Assembly: GCF_002158905.1 (NCBI RefSeq)
Contig: NZ_CP021431.1
Coordinates: 3,612,001-3,676,000, forward strand
Reading direction: 5' to 3'
Origin: Yoonia vestfoldensis
Lineage (GTDB): Bacteria; Pseudomonadota; Alphaproteobacteria; Rhodobacterales; Rhodobacteraceae
Length of the DNA stretch: 64,000 nucleotides
Both the position numbers and the translations under genes were made by a program. Below are positions 55,182 to 63,373 of this stretch, one piece after another. Below the pieces are notes generated by a model. The model made no database searches. It was not told the origin of the DNA and was given only the letters and a program-made list of their open reading frames with translations. The number at the start of each line of letters is the position of its first letter. Positions within the stretch are counted from its first letter, which is position 1.

Positions 55182-56963
55182 TTACTTGCCCTTGAACTGG
55201 ACATCGTAAAGCTGCTTGAACTTGCCGCCCGTTTTCAGCAGGTCGTCGATCCTACCGCGCTCGATGATCTGTCCGTCCTCAAGATAGCAGATTTCATCCG
55301 CGTTCATCACGGTCGACAGCCGATGCGCGATCACGATTGTCGTCACACCGCGGGTGATGGATTCGAGCGCGTCGCGCACCAAAGCCTCGGAATGGCTGTC
55401 CAGCGCGCTGGTCGCCTCGTCCAGCAGCAGGATCGGTGCCTGCCGCAGGACGGCGCGGGCAATGGACAGGCGCTGGCGCTGGCCACCCGACAGGAATGAC
55501 CCGTTCTCGCCGATCACCGTATCATAGCCCTCGGCCAGCTTTTCGATGAATTCATGCGCATGGGCCACCTTGGCGGCGGCGATAGCCTCGTCTTTGGTGG
55601 CCCCCTCGCGGGCCAGCAGCAGGTTGTCCATGACCGTCCCCGCAAAGAGGAACGTATCCTGCCCGACGAAAGCGATATTCGCGCGCAAAGATGTAAATGT
55701 CGCGGAGCGGATATCCTGCCCGTCGATCAGCACATTGCCTTCGGTCGGGTCATAGAGCCGCAAAAGCAGGTTCAGCAGCGTCGATTTCCCCCCGCCCGAA
55801 GGGCCGACAAGCGCCGTGGTCTTGCCGGGCTGAAACGCCATGTTCACCGAACGCAGCACCTGTTCGTTATCGCCATAGGCAAAGCTGACATCCGATAATT
55901 CAACCGCCCCCGGCCCCACGACAAGCGGCACGGCATCGGGGTCTTCCAGCATCGTCTGCTTGGTATCCAGCAATTCATACATCATCCGGACGCCGACCAT
56001 ATTGCTTTCGATGACCACCCGCATTTTCGACAGACGCATCGCGGGTTCATAAGACATCAGGAAAGCGGTCACAAAAGACATCAGCTGCCCGGCTGTGCCG
56101 GGTGCGCGGCCAAACAGATCAACCGCGCTGAGCATCACGATCGACGCAATCGCCAGACCGGCCACGATATCCAGCAAGGGCATTGTCGCGGATTGCAATT
56201 GCACGATCCGGTTGTTGCGGTCCTCGACCTGGCGGACTGCGGCCTCCATCCGGGTGGCCATGCTGGGTTCCAGCCCAAAGGCCTTGACCACCCGCGCGCC
56301 CAGCGAGGTTTCCTGCACCACCCGGATAATCTCGCCCAGACCGGCCATTTCCTGTTTCATGACATCCTGCACCAGCCGCAGGATGCGCTGCACCCCATAG
56401 ACGACGATGGGCGCAACAACGAGACTGACCAGCGACAGCACCGGCTGTTGATAGACCATCACGGCCACCAGCCCGATCAGCGTCAGGAAATCGCGGATGA
56501 ACCCGGCAACAATCGTATCGATGATGGCGCGGGCGGATTGCGCGCTTTGCGTGACCTTCAACAACAGGTCGGATGAGGCATTGCTGTTGAAAAACGCCAC
56601 CCCCTGACCCAGCATCCGGTGGTAGATCTGCATTTGTTTCTGCGCGACGATCCGGTTGCCGGCACGCGCCATCAGCACGGCCTGCACATACATCGCCACC
56701 CCGCGAAAGGCGAAAACCAGCGCCACGCCCGCGCCCACCGCGATCACCCGACCCCGGTTGTCGGGCGTCGACAAGGCATCAATGATCTGGCCCATCATCC
56801 AGGCCGTCGCCGCCGTCGCCCCTGCGACCAGCACCATTGCGCCGGCCGCGGCCATATATTTCCAGCGATGTTCGTGAAAGCTTTCCAGCAACAGCCGCAA
56901 GATCAGGCGATCTGCGGGTAAACGGGCAAGCCAACGCTCGTGCCATTTGGTGGGTTGTGCCAT
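55182..56963 (-). CDS. MsbA-like ABC transporter, fused membrane and ATPase domains
   Basis: A 593-residue half-transporter that should work as a homodimer exporting a lipid or other amphiphile. Six helices fill residues about 30-330. The C-terminal ATPase has GPSGGGKSTLLNLL, LSGGQRQRLSIARA, LLLDEATSALDSHSE and the switch IVIAHRLSTV. Convergent with dxs. It is the last chromosomal gene before the prophage end. The substrate cannot be told. Confidence 0.88.
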   Translation of the reverse strand: MAQPTKWHERWLARLPADRLILRLLLESFHEHRWKYMAAAGAMVLVAGATAATAWMMGQIIDALSTPDNRGRVIAVGAGVALVFAFRGVAMYVQAVLMARAGNRIVAQKQMQIYHRMLGQGVAFFNSNASSDLLLKVTQSAQSARAIIDTIVAGFIRDFLTLIGLVAVMVYQQPVLSLVSLVVAPIVVYGVQRILRLVQDVMKQEMAGLGEIIRVVQETSLGARVVKAFGLEPSMATRMEAAVRQVEDRNNRIVQLQSATMPLLDIVAGLAIASIVMLSAVDLFGRAPGTAGQLMSFVTAFLMSYEPAMRLSKMRVVIESNMVGVRMMYELLDTKQTMLEDPDAVPLVVGPGAVELSDVSFAYGDNEQVLRSVNMAFQPGKTTALVGPSGGGKSTLLNLLLRLYDPTEGNVLIDGQDIRSATFTSLRANIAFVGQDTFLFAGTVMDNLLLAREGATKDEAIAAAKVAHAHEFIEKLAEGYDTVIGENGSFLSGGQRQRLSIARAVLRQAPILLLDEATSALDSHSEALVRDALESITRGVTTIVIAHRLSTVMNADEICYLEDGQIIERGRIDDLLKTGGKFKQLYDVQFKGK

Positions 56964-57043
56964 CTGCTCACATGTTCTTCATCTGGTTCACAGGGTTCCT
57001 AAACCGTTTTACGGATTTATGCGATAGCCCTGCCAAGAACTTC

Positions 57044-57088
57044 TTGGTGACCCCGGCAGGATTCGAACCTGCAACCTGCCCCTTAGGA
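57044..57088 (-). pseudogene. 3' part of tRNA-Arg(CCT): attachment-site copy
   Basis: Read on the reverse strand this is the 3' section of a tRNA: anticodon loop CT-CCT-AA, an intact T-arm (GCAGG-TTCGAAT-CCTGC), the 3' acceptor strand CGGGGTC, and CCA. The D-arm and the 5' acceptor strand (GACCCCG expected) are missing; beyond about 57088 the sequence no longer resembles a tRNA. A 3' tRNA copy at a phage-chromosome junction is typical of tyrosine-integrase attachment. The full tRNA should lie at the other prophage end. Confidence 0.8.
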
Positions 57089-57434
57089 GGTAGCAGCACC
57101 CTGCTCAAAATAAGGAAATAGCCGCAAAAACACTGCCCCTAAATCTCCGTAAAACGGCGCTTGTACAGGGTTTGTTCGCAAATGCAGGTTCAGTGAACTA
57201 AAGAGCAAACCCCATGTGCGCGAGGTCGGTGGCAGTCGGTGGCAGTCGGTGGGGTTAGGGGGAAATCGATGGGTTGAACCGCTGCGCGCTTCGATGTGAA
57301 CAATGCAGCCTCCGCGCAACCTATTGATTTCCGTGTAGTGCACGCTTTTTGTTTGAGCCTCAAGCGTCGTTTTCACCATCTGTTCACGTCCTCGCAGGTT
57401 CAATGAACCCGTGCACGCTTCCTTGATTTGCCTC
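57089..57434. other. Attachment-proximal non-coding region of the prophage
   Basis: About 346 bp without a credible gene. It holds a tandem 10-bp repeat (57226-57254). It also has two near-identical 16-mers starting GCAGGTTCA, at 57184-57199 and 57394-57409, and CCGTAAAACGG at 57147-57157, the inverted copy of 57003-57013 on the other side of the tRNA fragment. Repeats around an att core are often integrase arm sites. I did not find a promoter. Confidence 0.45.
57226..57254 (+). repeat. Tandem repeat of TCGGTGGCAG (nearly three copies)
   Basis: TCGGTGGCAG occurs twice exactly and a third time as TCGGTGGGG. It is too short and has no spacers, so it is not a CRISPR. Confidence 0.8.
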
Positions 57435-58061
57435 TCAGTCGCTTTCTATCAGTTCAAGCAGCTGATCCGGTAAAGGTCGCTGAAGCCCGCGCGCATCCGA
57501 CCACGGCTGTGACAGCCATGCATCGAGCTCATACGCATCAGTCAAGATCACGGGCATCGCTTTCGGATGGATCGGCGCAACGACGCCATTTGGTTCGCAG
57601 GTCATAAAGGCAAACAGGTCATCGGTGGTTTCACCGTCTTTCAGCTTCCGGATGCTGCGCCATTCCGGAACCCAGATCCCTGCGAAGAAAGCAGGCTGAT
57701 CGGCCGTCAGGCGAAACCAAGAATTGCCTGCTCCCTTACCAGAGCGCGGTTCAGCGAATCGATCCAACGGCACAAGGCAACGATTCTGCGGGCCAAGCCA
57801 GCGCCTCCAGTGCGGTGAGCCGGTGTTGCGGACATTGGTGACGCCTCGGTCGATCCCGCTTTTGCTGTGGAACTGAGGCGGGGATGACAGGCCCCAGCGC
57901 GCCTTTCGCAGGACGTGGCCCTGTCCAGCCCGTGTGATGATAGGAGCGAGGCGATCGGGGTAGACATCGCCGCTCTCGATGTTGCCAGCGCGGTTGTCCA
58001 GGTCATTGAAGATCTGGCGCATCGCTTCGACTGCCGTCGTGTGGTTATAGAGGTTGCACAT
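57435..58061 (-). CDS. yedK: SOS response-associated protein, YedK/HMCES (SRAP) family
   Basis: A 208-residue SRAP protein; family members form a protective covalent link to abasic sites in single-stranded DNA. The catalytic Cys is residue 2 (MCNLYNHTT), exposed once Met is removed, so the ATG at 58061 must be the start although the frame is open upstream. Other active-site parts are NVRNTGSPHWRRWLG, RCLVPLDRFAEP and the His in HPKAMPVIL. It lies nearest the att site, the usual place for phage accessory genes. Confidence 0.9.
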   Translation of the reverse strand: MCNLYNHTTAVEAMRQIFNDLDNRAGNIESGDVYPDRLAPIITRAGQGHVLRKARWGLSSPPQFHSKSGIDRGVTNVRNTGSPHWRRWLGPQNRCLVPLDRFAEPRSGKGAGNSWFRLTADQPAFFAGIWVPEWRSIRKLKDGETTDDLFAFMTCEPNGVVAPIHPKAMPVILTDAYELDAWLSQPWSDARGLQRPLPDQLLELIESD

Positions 58062-58317
58062 CGCTCTGCCTGTCACTGCTCTGGCGGAAAGCCTCGCGCG
58101 AGTATCTATAGCAGAAACCAAAAGCCGCTGTCTTCGGAGGTTTCGGCCCATCGGCCAAGCTATTGATGTTTGGTCAATAGCGCCCAGCCTAAAAGGGGGA
58201 TGTTCATCGTCTGGCCACAGATATCAGCTTCAAACAGGTTCTGCGGCAAAAGAGGGAACTGCCTCGAGCGCTTGGCAAATGGCGTCGCCTGATCCGTAGT
58301 TGTGCGTACTAGAAGAC

Positions 58318-58704
58318 CTAGCAGGGAAAAGCTTCCTGCATCGACTGAAGGAGCAAACCACGAGCCGACTCGTGTCTGATCTGAGGGTTTTTCGCCATAT
58401 ATTGGATTGCAACATCGACAATTTGGCCCCGCTCCACTGTTTCAGGGACGCAGATACCGAGTAACTCGTTAGAAGCCTGATCGACCTCAGCGGCCGTGCC
58501 TTCACGCATGGCCTGAAACATGATTGCACCAGCGCCAAGCTTGATGCCTTCAAACGCTCCACCAATATATCCAATGCAATAACCATATCGCAGATCGACA
58601 ACGTCGCCAGTCGCAGTGCAGGCGCTGTACAGATCGTTTCCAGAAACTGTTTCAGCGAAGCCAATCGTCGGCATGATCGCCAGCACCGCGATGAGTCTTT
58701 TCAT
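58318..58704 (-). CDS. Rap1a/Tai-like secreted protein
   Basis: A 128-residue protein with a signal peptide (KRLIAVLAIMPTIGFAE). Its mature part shows GNDLYSACT...YGYCIGYIGGAFEGI and a later Cys in LGICVPE, the pattern of the Rap1a/Tai immunity family, small periplasmic proteins that neutralise amidase effectors. The ATG at 58704 is preceded by GGAGA. In a prophage it may protect the host wall or act as a superinfection factor; this is inference. Identity is by pattern only. Confidence 0.65.
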   Translation of the reverse strand: MKRLIAVLAIMPTIGFAETVSGNDLYSACTATGDVVDLRYGYCIGYIGGAFEGIKLGAGAIMFQAMREGTAAEVDQASNELLGICVPETVERGQIVDVAIQYMAKNPQIRHESARGLLLQSMQEAFPC

Positions 58705-58733
58705 GCATTGTCTCCATTTGGATATCTGCTGAA

Positions 58734-58985
58734 CTACTGCACTGGCGGAAAAGCCCGATCGATATGCCATCCCATCGAGCCTTTATGCGGGCATTTCTTG
58801 CAGCGCATGCTGCGTTCAAGCTCAATGATTGGCATAAACGCCGGGAAGCGCGCAAGCAACTCGTGCGGCGCAACCGAGAACAGATGTCCGCAGGAAGGGC
58901 AGCGCACACGCAACACATCGGACGCCTCGAGGTGCGAGACGCGGATCGCGAACTTTAATCCGTGGACATGTGGGCGGTATGGCAT
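58734..58985 (-). CDS. Small protein with two CxxC zinc-ribbon pairs
   Basis: An 83-residue protein with RCPSCGHLF and RCKKCPHKG, two CxxC pairs about 26 residues apart that could hold one zinc. The rest has no recognised motif. Moderate confidence that it is real, since the Cys spacing is unlikely by chance and it fits without overlap between neighbours. No clear ribosome-binding site. Confidence 0.55.
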   Translation of the reverse strand: MPYRPHVHGLKFAIRVSHLEASDVLRVRCPSCGHLFSVAPHELLARFPAFMPIIELERSMRCKKCPHKGSMGWHIDRAFPPVQ

Positions 58986-59102
58986 GGGCGGAACATAGCA
59001 AGAACGCCAGCCCGCGCCAGAGGGTTTATGACCGCCGACCCCGTTGGCAAAACCGCCTAATGCGACCTATCTGCCAACGGGGAAGCATTCGAAGAAGCGA
59101 GA

Positions 59103-59465
59103 TCATCGGCGAAGGCGGTCCACGCCAAGCACGCCAAAAATGGCAAGGATGATTACGCCGGCCCATTCATCGAGCGGCGCTGGAAGCGCTGCGATCGACC
59201 AGCTAACCGGATACGCGCAGCGCGCGCACCAGAACACCGAGTAAATCAACACGGCCGACCACCAGAATGCCAAAGGTAATGCAAAAATCAGCATCAGCCA
59301 GAAGCCACCCGCCCGCATGAAATCAGGCCGCGTGGCGTAGTGCGTCTTGATGATCTCGGCCTTGATGGCTTCCTTGTCGGTCTTGGCAGCAATGTTCGCC
59401 TCGACGGTCGCCATCACGCGATCAAGGGCGCCACCGGTCAGCCAGGTCAACAGGGTCCGGATCAT
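59103..59465 (-). CDS. Putative phage holin
   Basis: A 120-residue protein with an amphipathic, charged N-terminal part (VEANIAAKTDKEAIKAEI) and two or three membrane segments (FWLMLIFALPLAFWWSAVLIYSVFW; WAGVIILAIFGVLG), ending in basic DRLRR. That is the layout of small phage holins, and the gene follows the muramidase in the same unit (ATGA overlap with the 73-aa gene). The ATG at 59465 has GGACGGA upstream. Confidence 0.6.
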   Translation of the reverse strand: MIRTLLTWLTGGALDRVMATVEANIAAKTDKEAIKAEIIKTHYATRPDFMRAGGFWLMLIFALPLAFWWSAVLIYSVFWCARCAYPVSWSIAALPAPLDEWAGVIILAIFGVLGVDRLRR

Positions 59466-59683
59466 TCCGTCCGCCCCCACCTGCGCCACGCCGCGATCGC
59501 AGCAAGACCGTTTGCAACGATCGACGCGAGATAGGCCGCGACCGCGCGTACATCGATGGGATGCAGGTCGAACATGCCAGTGTCGTGGTCATAGGTGCCA
59601 TAGCCGGCCATCGCGACAACTGTCGCAATGCCACCCAAGGCGGCGAAGATGTAGATCCCGAACCGGGCATGAGTGTAATTCAT
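59462..59683 (-). CDS. Small phage membrane protein
   Basis: A 73-residue protein with two hydrophobic stretches (GIYIFAALGGIATVVAMAG and AVAAYLASIVANGLAAIAAW). AAGGAAG lies 8 bases before the ATG. It overlaps the muramidase gene and the putative holin gene by ATGA, so it belongs to the lysis group; it may be an antiholin or second holin. Not recognised as a family. Confidence 0.6.
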   Translation of the reverse strand: MNYTHARFGIYIFAALGGIATVVAMAGYGTYDHDTGMFDLHPIDVRAVAAYLASIVANGLAAIAAWRRWGRTE

Positions 59684-60456
59684 GGCGCACTTCCTTCTGC
59701 GATGCGTTGATAGGCGTCTGCCCGTTCCTTGTCGTGACGCGCGCGGCCGAGCAGCAGGACCGCAACCACGATGACAGCAACACCCAGGCCGATCAGGCCC
59801 CATGTCGGCAGGTCTGCCAGCGTGGTCCCGCCAGCGCCGCCCACGGGCACGGCAGCGGCTCCTGCTTGCTCCTTGCTGGCCTTGGCCTGCGCCTTGGCCT
59901 TCTGGTCCAGCAGCACGGGGCGCACGTCCTCTGCCTTGGCAACGGTGGCCATGCGGACGCCGACAGCTTCGACCGACGCCACACGCCGCGACCAGCCGCG
60001 ACCGAAGGTGCTGAAGGTCGACAACGCACGGAGGAAGCCCATGCGGATCGCGCAGGCTTTGACGATGATCGCAACATGATCGGCCGCCAGCGCGGCGTTG
60101 ATCGTGACCGGCCCAACCTTGCCGTCGGCAGAAACACCCAAGGCGCGCTGGACCCACTGCGCGCCGCGGCGCACGCCGCTGTTCACGCCACCGTCCATGG
60201 CAACAAGATCGATCCCTGCGGGCAGGTTGTCGCCGCGCACCTTGTCCCAGTACTGCGTGCGGTAGATCTTGCGCGCCTCTTCTTTGGTCAGCGCGCGCAC
60301 TTGGTCAGCAGTCTGCCGCGCGCCACGCCATGCCGACAGGGTGCCGATCGTAATCCCCCAGTTTGTTGCGCCGCCGGGATCCTTGGGGTGGTTCACAAAC
60401 CCGCCTTCATGGGCGAACACTTCGTCCATCACGGCGATGAAATTCGATGCTGTCAT
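59680..60456 (-). CDS. GH108-type phage muramidase with C-terminal membrane helix
   Basis: A 258-residue endolysin. The GH108 domain (residues about 1-165) begins with the catalytic motif EGGFVNHPKDPGGATNWGIT (catalytic Glu first) and contains YWDKVRGDNLPAG and SGVRRGAQWVQRALG. A Lys/Ala-rich linker leads to a membrane helix (WGLIGLGVAVIVVAVLLL) near residue 225. It cuts the wall glycan at the end of infection. The ATG at 60456 has GGAG upstream and lies shortly after a terminator hairpin. Confidence 0.88.
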   Translation of the reverse strand: MTASNFIAVMDEVFAHEGGFVNHPKDPGGATNWGITIGTLSAWRGARQTADQVRALTKEEARKIYRTQYWDKVRGDNLPAGIDLVAMDGGVNSGVRRGAQWVQRALGVSADGKVGPVTINAALAADHVAIIVKACAIRMGFLRALSTFSTFGRGWSRRVASVEAVGVRMATVAKAEDVRPVLLDQKAKAQAKASKEQAGAAAVPVGGAGGTTLADLPTWGLIGLGVAVIVVAVLLLGRARHDKERADAYQRIAEGSAP

Positions 60457-60475
60457 CTGCGATTGCTCCAATGCA

Positions 60476-60497
60476 AAAAGCCCGCGCAGGGCGGGCC
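60476..60497 (-). terminator. Rho-independent terminator in the lysis region
   Basis: On the reverse strand: stem GCCCGC / GCGGGC with a 5-base loop, then five T's (60480-60476). It sits between the 107-aa gene and the muramidase gene and would limit muramidase transcription from the tail-gene transcript. Confidence 0.8.
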
Positions 60498-60560
60498 GAT
60501 CAAAGTAAAAAAGTGGTCGCGTTTACCTACGCTGCGCGAGGCCGCTCAACGCTGCCCCCA

Positions 60561-60884
60561 TCACGGCGATGCCCTTTGCTCGATCCGCTCAAGCCGAGTG
60601 TCGATCCGGCTCATAAATTGCAGGATATTGGTGAAACGCTCGTCGTCTCGGGCGCTGGACAATTCCAAGGCGCGGATGCGGACGGTAAGGGCATCGACCT
60701 GCGCAGCGTTACCGGCAAGAGCGCGGTCGATCTGGGTTTTGATTTCAAGGATCTGGTCGGTGTTTTGCTCGGACCGCGCTTGCAGCATCGTGTAACCACC
60801 CGTCAGGCCCGCGACCAAGACCAGCGTTTGCACGATGTTGCCGAAACTCATGGTCGGCGTGAATACAGGTTTCTGAATCGTCAT
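60561..60884 (-). CDS. Small phage membrane/coiled-coil protein
   Basis: A 107-residue protein with one membrane segment (IVQTLVLVAGLTGGYTML, residues about 17-34) and a helical tail likely to coil (LEIKTQIDRALAG...RIRALELSSARDDERF). The layout resembles i-spanins or holin-like proteins. It overlaps the preceding 90-aa gene by ATGA. Confidence 0.55.
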   Translation of the reverse strand: MTIQKPVFTPTMSFGNIVQTLVLVAGLTGGYTMLQARSEQNTDQILEIKTQIDRALAGNAAQVDALTVRIRALELSSARDDERFTNILQFMSRIDTRLERIEQRASP

Positions 60885-61153
60885 TCTGGCGCGCTCCTAT
60901 CGTCCAGTGTCGTTGTGCGCCAGGCGCGGTCGATGTCGGCGTAATGCGAGCTGCGGCAATGCTCGATCTCGCCCCGCACCACGCGGAACCACCAGTCAAT
61001 CACATGCCGGAACCAGCGGCCCTCTCGGTAGCAGCGCCCGCTTGTGCTTTCGTTTGCGTTGCTTGATGCCGCCGACCAGAACGGCCAGATCATGTTCAGC
61101 AGTTGCGAACAGGCGTCAAAAATTTTCCACCAGCGCGTTGTCGGCTCGTCCAT
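60881..61153 (-). CDS. Small phage protein, unknown function
   Basis: A 90-residue Trp-rich, basic protein (MDEPTTRWWKIF; WPFWSAAS; FRHVIDWWFRVVRG). The ATG at 61153 overlaps the preceding gene by TAATG. Its role is unknown; it is placed between tail and lysis genes. Confidence 0.5.
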   Translation of the reverse strand: MDEPTTRWWKIFDACSQLLNMIWPFWSAASSNANESTSGRCYREGRWFRHVIDWWFRVVRGEIEHCRSSHYADIDRAWRTTTLDDRSAPE

Positions 61154-61716
61154 TACGGCCACCACTGATCGTCTGCGATGTCGTCGGGAACCGGGTCCAT
61201 CTCGCGCAAAGCACGAGCGGCGAACACAATCTCTGTCTCGACTTGCGCCGCCGCTGCACCGAAATCAAACGCGGTAGGCGCATCCATCGGCATCAGGCTG
61301 TTGTCAGCAGCGATCCACATGAAATCGCGGTCAGGGTTGGCCCAACGCAGATCGCCCGCGCCCGCACCTTGCGCCATTGCAAACCCTGCCAGCGTCGCTG
61401 CTCCCGTGATCCGCGCCAAAGACACCGCGTCCCGCTGGAACATTTTGCCAGCGAAGGCAAAGTCGGCCCGCAAGCGACGGTCGCGTTCGGCGTTGATCTC
61501 TGCGTGAATTGCAGCGAGTTCTTCTTCCGGCGTCAGAGGTTCTGGCTCTGGCTTCGGCTCCGGTTCTGGCGGATCAACGACAGCAAACCCGCCATCAACA
61601 ACGACCACCTTTCCGTTCATCATGCCTTCGAGCGCCGCGTTATACTGCGCTTGGCTGATTTCTACCGCCCCGTCAAAATCCGTGGTGCTGATTTGTCCAT
61701 TGGCTGCAAAAGGCAT
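61153..61716 (-). CDS. DUF4376-like phage tail-associated protein
   Basis: A 187-residue protein with a Pro/Glu linker (PPEPEPKPEPEPL). A C-terminal domain follows: INAERDRRLRADFAFAGKMFQRD and SLARITGAATLA, matching DUF4376, which is found in phage tail-fibre assembly or fibre-tip proteins. It follows the fibre gene directly (TAATG-type overlap) in the tail-to-lysis order. Confidence 0.75.
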   Translation of the reverse strand: MPFAANGQISTTDFDGAVEISQAQYNAALEGMMNGKVVVVDGGFAVVDPPEPEPKPEPEPLTPEEELAAIHAEINAERDRRLRADFAFAGKMFQRDAVSLARITGAATLAGFAMAQGAGAGDLRWANPDRDFMWIAADNSLMPMDAPTAFDFGAAAAQVETEIVFAARALREMDPVPDDIADDQWWP

Positions 61717-62474
61717 TAGACGGTCCTCATGTAATAGGTCACAGAACGGTTGCGCGGACGCGTTTCACCAGACAGGTCTCGCATTACGTCAGTGTAGGCG
61801 ACCCGAACGGCCTGACCGCCTTCTGGGCTTAAAACGACAGACACTCGACCAACGTTTGAAATGAGTTCACTGCCGAAAAATGGGGTGTTGTCACCCTGCA
61901 GCCACCCAAAGAAGCGTCCATCATCGAAACCCATCGAATTTCTGTGCTTGTGGTCCTGTGATGACTGTGTCTGCAGAGTCCCTGACGTTGTGCGTGGCCG
62001 CAGAAACGCTTGCTCGGTGTTTATCAGCGGCACCGTCTGCCCATCCATCGGACCCCCGACAATGACAGCCGTTGCCGTGATCTCAGGCGCAGAGCCAGAC
62101 ACGCTTTCGCTCGTCAAAAGCCCTTCGTTGTATTGCCCCACCCCTGTCAGGCCGGCTGTCAGCTTGATGAACTTTGCGCTGCCTGCATTGCTGGGAATAG
62201 GGCAACCCGTGATGTGGTCCCAGACAGGAAAAGGGATACCAATTAATGGTATGGCTGCGACAGCATCAACCAGGGTTTCGCTGCCAAGAAGTGCGCCGTC
62301 GATGAAATCGATCGCAGCTTCACTGTATGTCAACAGGTCGGCCAGGTTTGTGTATCCGGGGCCTGTGACCCAATTCCAAAACAGCGGCGTTCGCTCGGCC
62401 CAGGTCGCAGGGTTGTTCACGTCCGGCAGTTGCGAGGTGTATGGCGCCAGCGTCGGCGTGGTGGGTCTGGGCAT
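61716..62474 (-). CDS. Phage tail fibre / collar-like protein
   Basis: A 252-residue protein. It contains SSQDHKHRNSMGF, a His-rich segment common in tail-collar domains, and closes with SGETRPRNRSVTYYMRTV, the R-P-x-N-x-x-V-x-Y-Y ending of phage collar and fibre proteins. It probably forms or tops the fibre that touches the host surface. A single-base overlap joins it to the genes on both sides. Confidence 0.7.
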   Translation of the reverse strand: MPRPTTPTLAPYTSQLPDVNNPATWAERTPLFWNWVTGPGYTNLADLLTYSEAAIDFIDGALLGSETLVDAVAAIPLIGIPFPVWDHITGCPIPSNAGSAKFIKLTAGLTGVGQYNEGLLTSESVSGSAPEITATAVIVGGPMDGQTVPLINTEQAFLRPRTTSGTLQTQSSQDHKHRNSMGFDDGRFFGWLQGDNTPFFGSELISNVGRVSVVLSPEGGQAVRVAYTDVMRDLSGETRPRNRSVTYYMRTV

Positions 62475-63373
62475 TACTGCACCCCTTCTGTTTCAAGTGA
62501 GAAAATGTAGCCAGCAGGGAAGTTGATCGGGACGGTGATGTCCCGCACGATCCCAACTCCAGTCGTGACCGAACGGCCCTGTTCGGCCTCATAAACAACG
62601 CGATCACCGGACAGCCTGCGCAAATCACCCCAGAGCGTGTCGATGAACACCTGTTCGCCAAAGATCTCGAACGTGGCGTTTACCCGGCTGGGTCGCTTCA
62701 CGTAGCGCGGCACACCAAACTCGTCGTCCTCATAGATTGATCGGCTGGCGACACGGATCGTTGTGCCGTAAAGCGCCCGACCGATGTTGTATCCGTCGTC
62801 GATGATGTTGACCTCGCCAAGCTGCGTAAGGTCGCCTTCGATGGTCACTGTGACGCGGACGCTGTTCACGGGAAAATCTTTGAAGATATGGTTGGTGTCG
62901 CCAGAACTCGGTTGCGTGAATAGCCAGTCGTAATAGCTATTCAGACTGAACCCGAGCAGGTTGATCGTTTGAGTGGCAATCAGCGTGTCAGACGCGTTGT
63001 AAAACTCAGCCTTCGCTGTGGCGCCGAATGCTTCAAAGATCCCAACCCCTGCGATGTTCGCAAAATTGTCGATCGTAAAAACGATGTTTCCAGACGTGTT
63101 TTCTGTGATCGTGGACAGAACGCCGTCAACCGCTGCGAAGGCATTCGTTGGGCCTTTGACCTGCCAATATTGCGGCGTCTGGAACCTGCTTGAAAACAGG
63201 TCGGGCTGCCTGCCAACAGTCCCGTCGACGAGGCAGCCGTAGATCACATGGGCAAAGATTACCTCATCGCCGATGACGTAGGTCGTTGCGCCGTTATACG
63301 CCGGCGCTTCTGTTTCCGGCAGGTTCGACGTCACATCCGCAAGGTCGAGGTCTTTGATCGATCCGATGAACAT
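62474..63373 (-). CDS. Phage tail protein, unknown function
   Basis: A 299-residue protein rich in beta-type sequence (TTYVIGDEVIFAHVIYGCLV; VRVTVTIEGDLTQLGEVNI), beginning MFIGSIKDLDLADV. It has no signal peptide. Its place between the tape-measure and fibre genes suggests a tail-tip or baseplate part. TAATG overlap with the tape-measure gene. Confidence 0.65.
   Translation of the reverse strand: MFIGSIKDLDLADVTSNLPETEAPAYNGATTYVIGDEVIFAHVIYGCLVDGTVGRQPDLFSSRFQTPQYWQVKGPTNAFAAVDGVLSTITENTSGNIVFTIDNFANIAGVGIFEAFGATAKAEFYNASDTLIATQTINLLGFSLNSYYDWLFTQPSSGDTNHIFKDFPVNSVRVTVTIEGDLTQLGEVNIIDDGYNIGRALYGTTIRVASRSIYEDDEFGVPRYVKRPSRVNATFEIFGEQVFIDTLWGDLRRLSGDRVVYEAEQGRSVTTGVGIVRDITVPINFPAGYIFSLETEGVQ

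Noticed and set aside
57226..57254. Possible CRISPR-like repeat
   Set aside because: The units are 10 bp with no spacers, so it is a simple tandem repeat. No CRISPR array or cas gene is in the window.
57083..57403. Reverse-strand frame of 106 codons at the att region
   Set aside because: It runs into the tRNA fragment, contains the tandem repeat and lacks a ribosome-binding site or recognisable motif.
58062..58317. LexA operator upstream of the SRAP gene
   Set aside because: I looked for the alphaproteobacterial GTTC-N7-GTTC box on both strands and found none.
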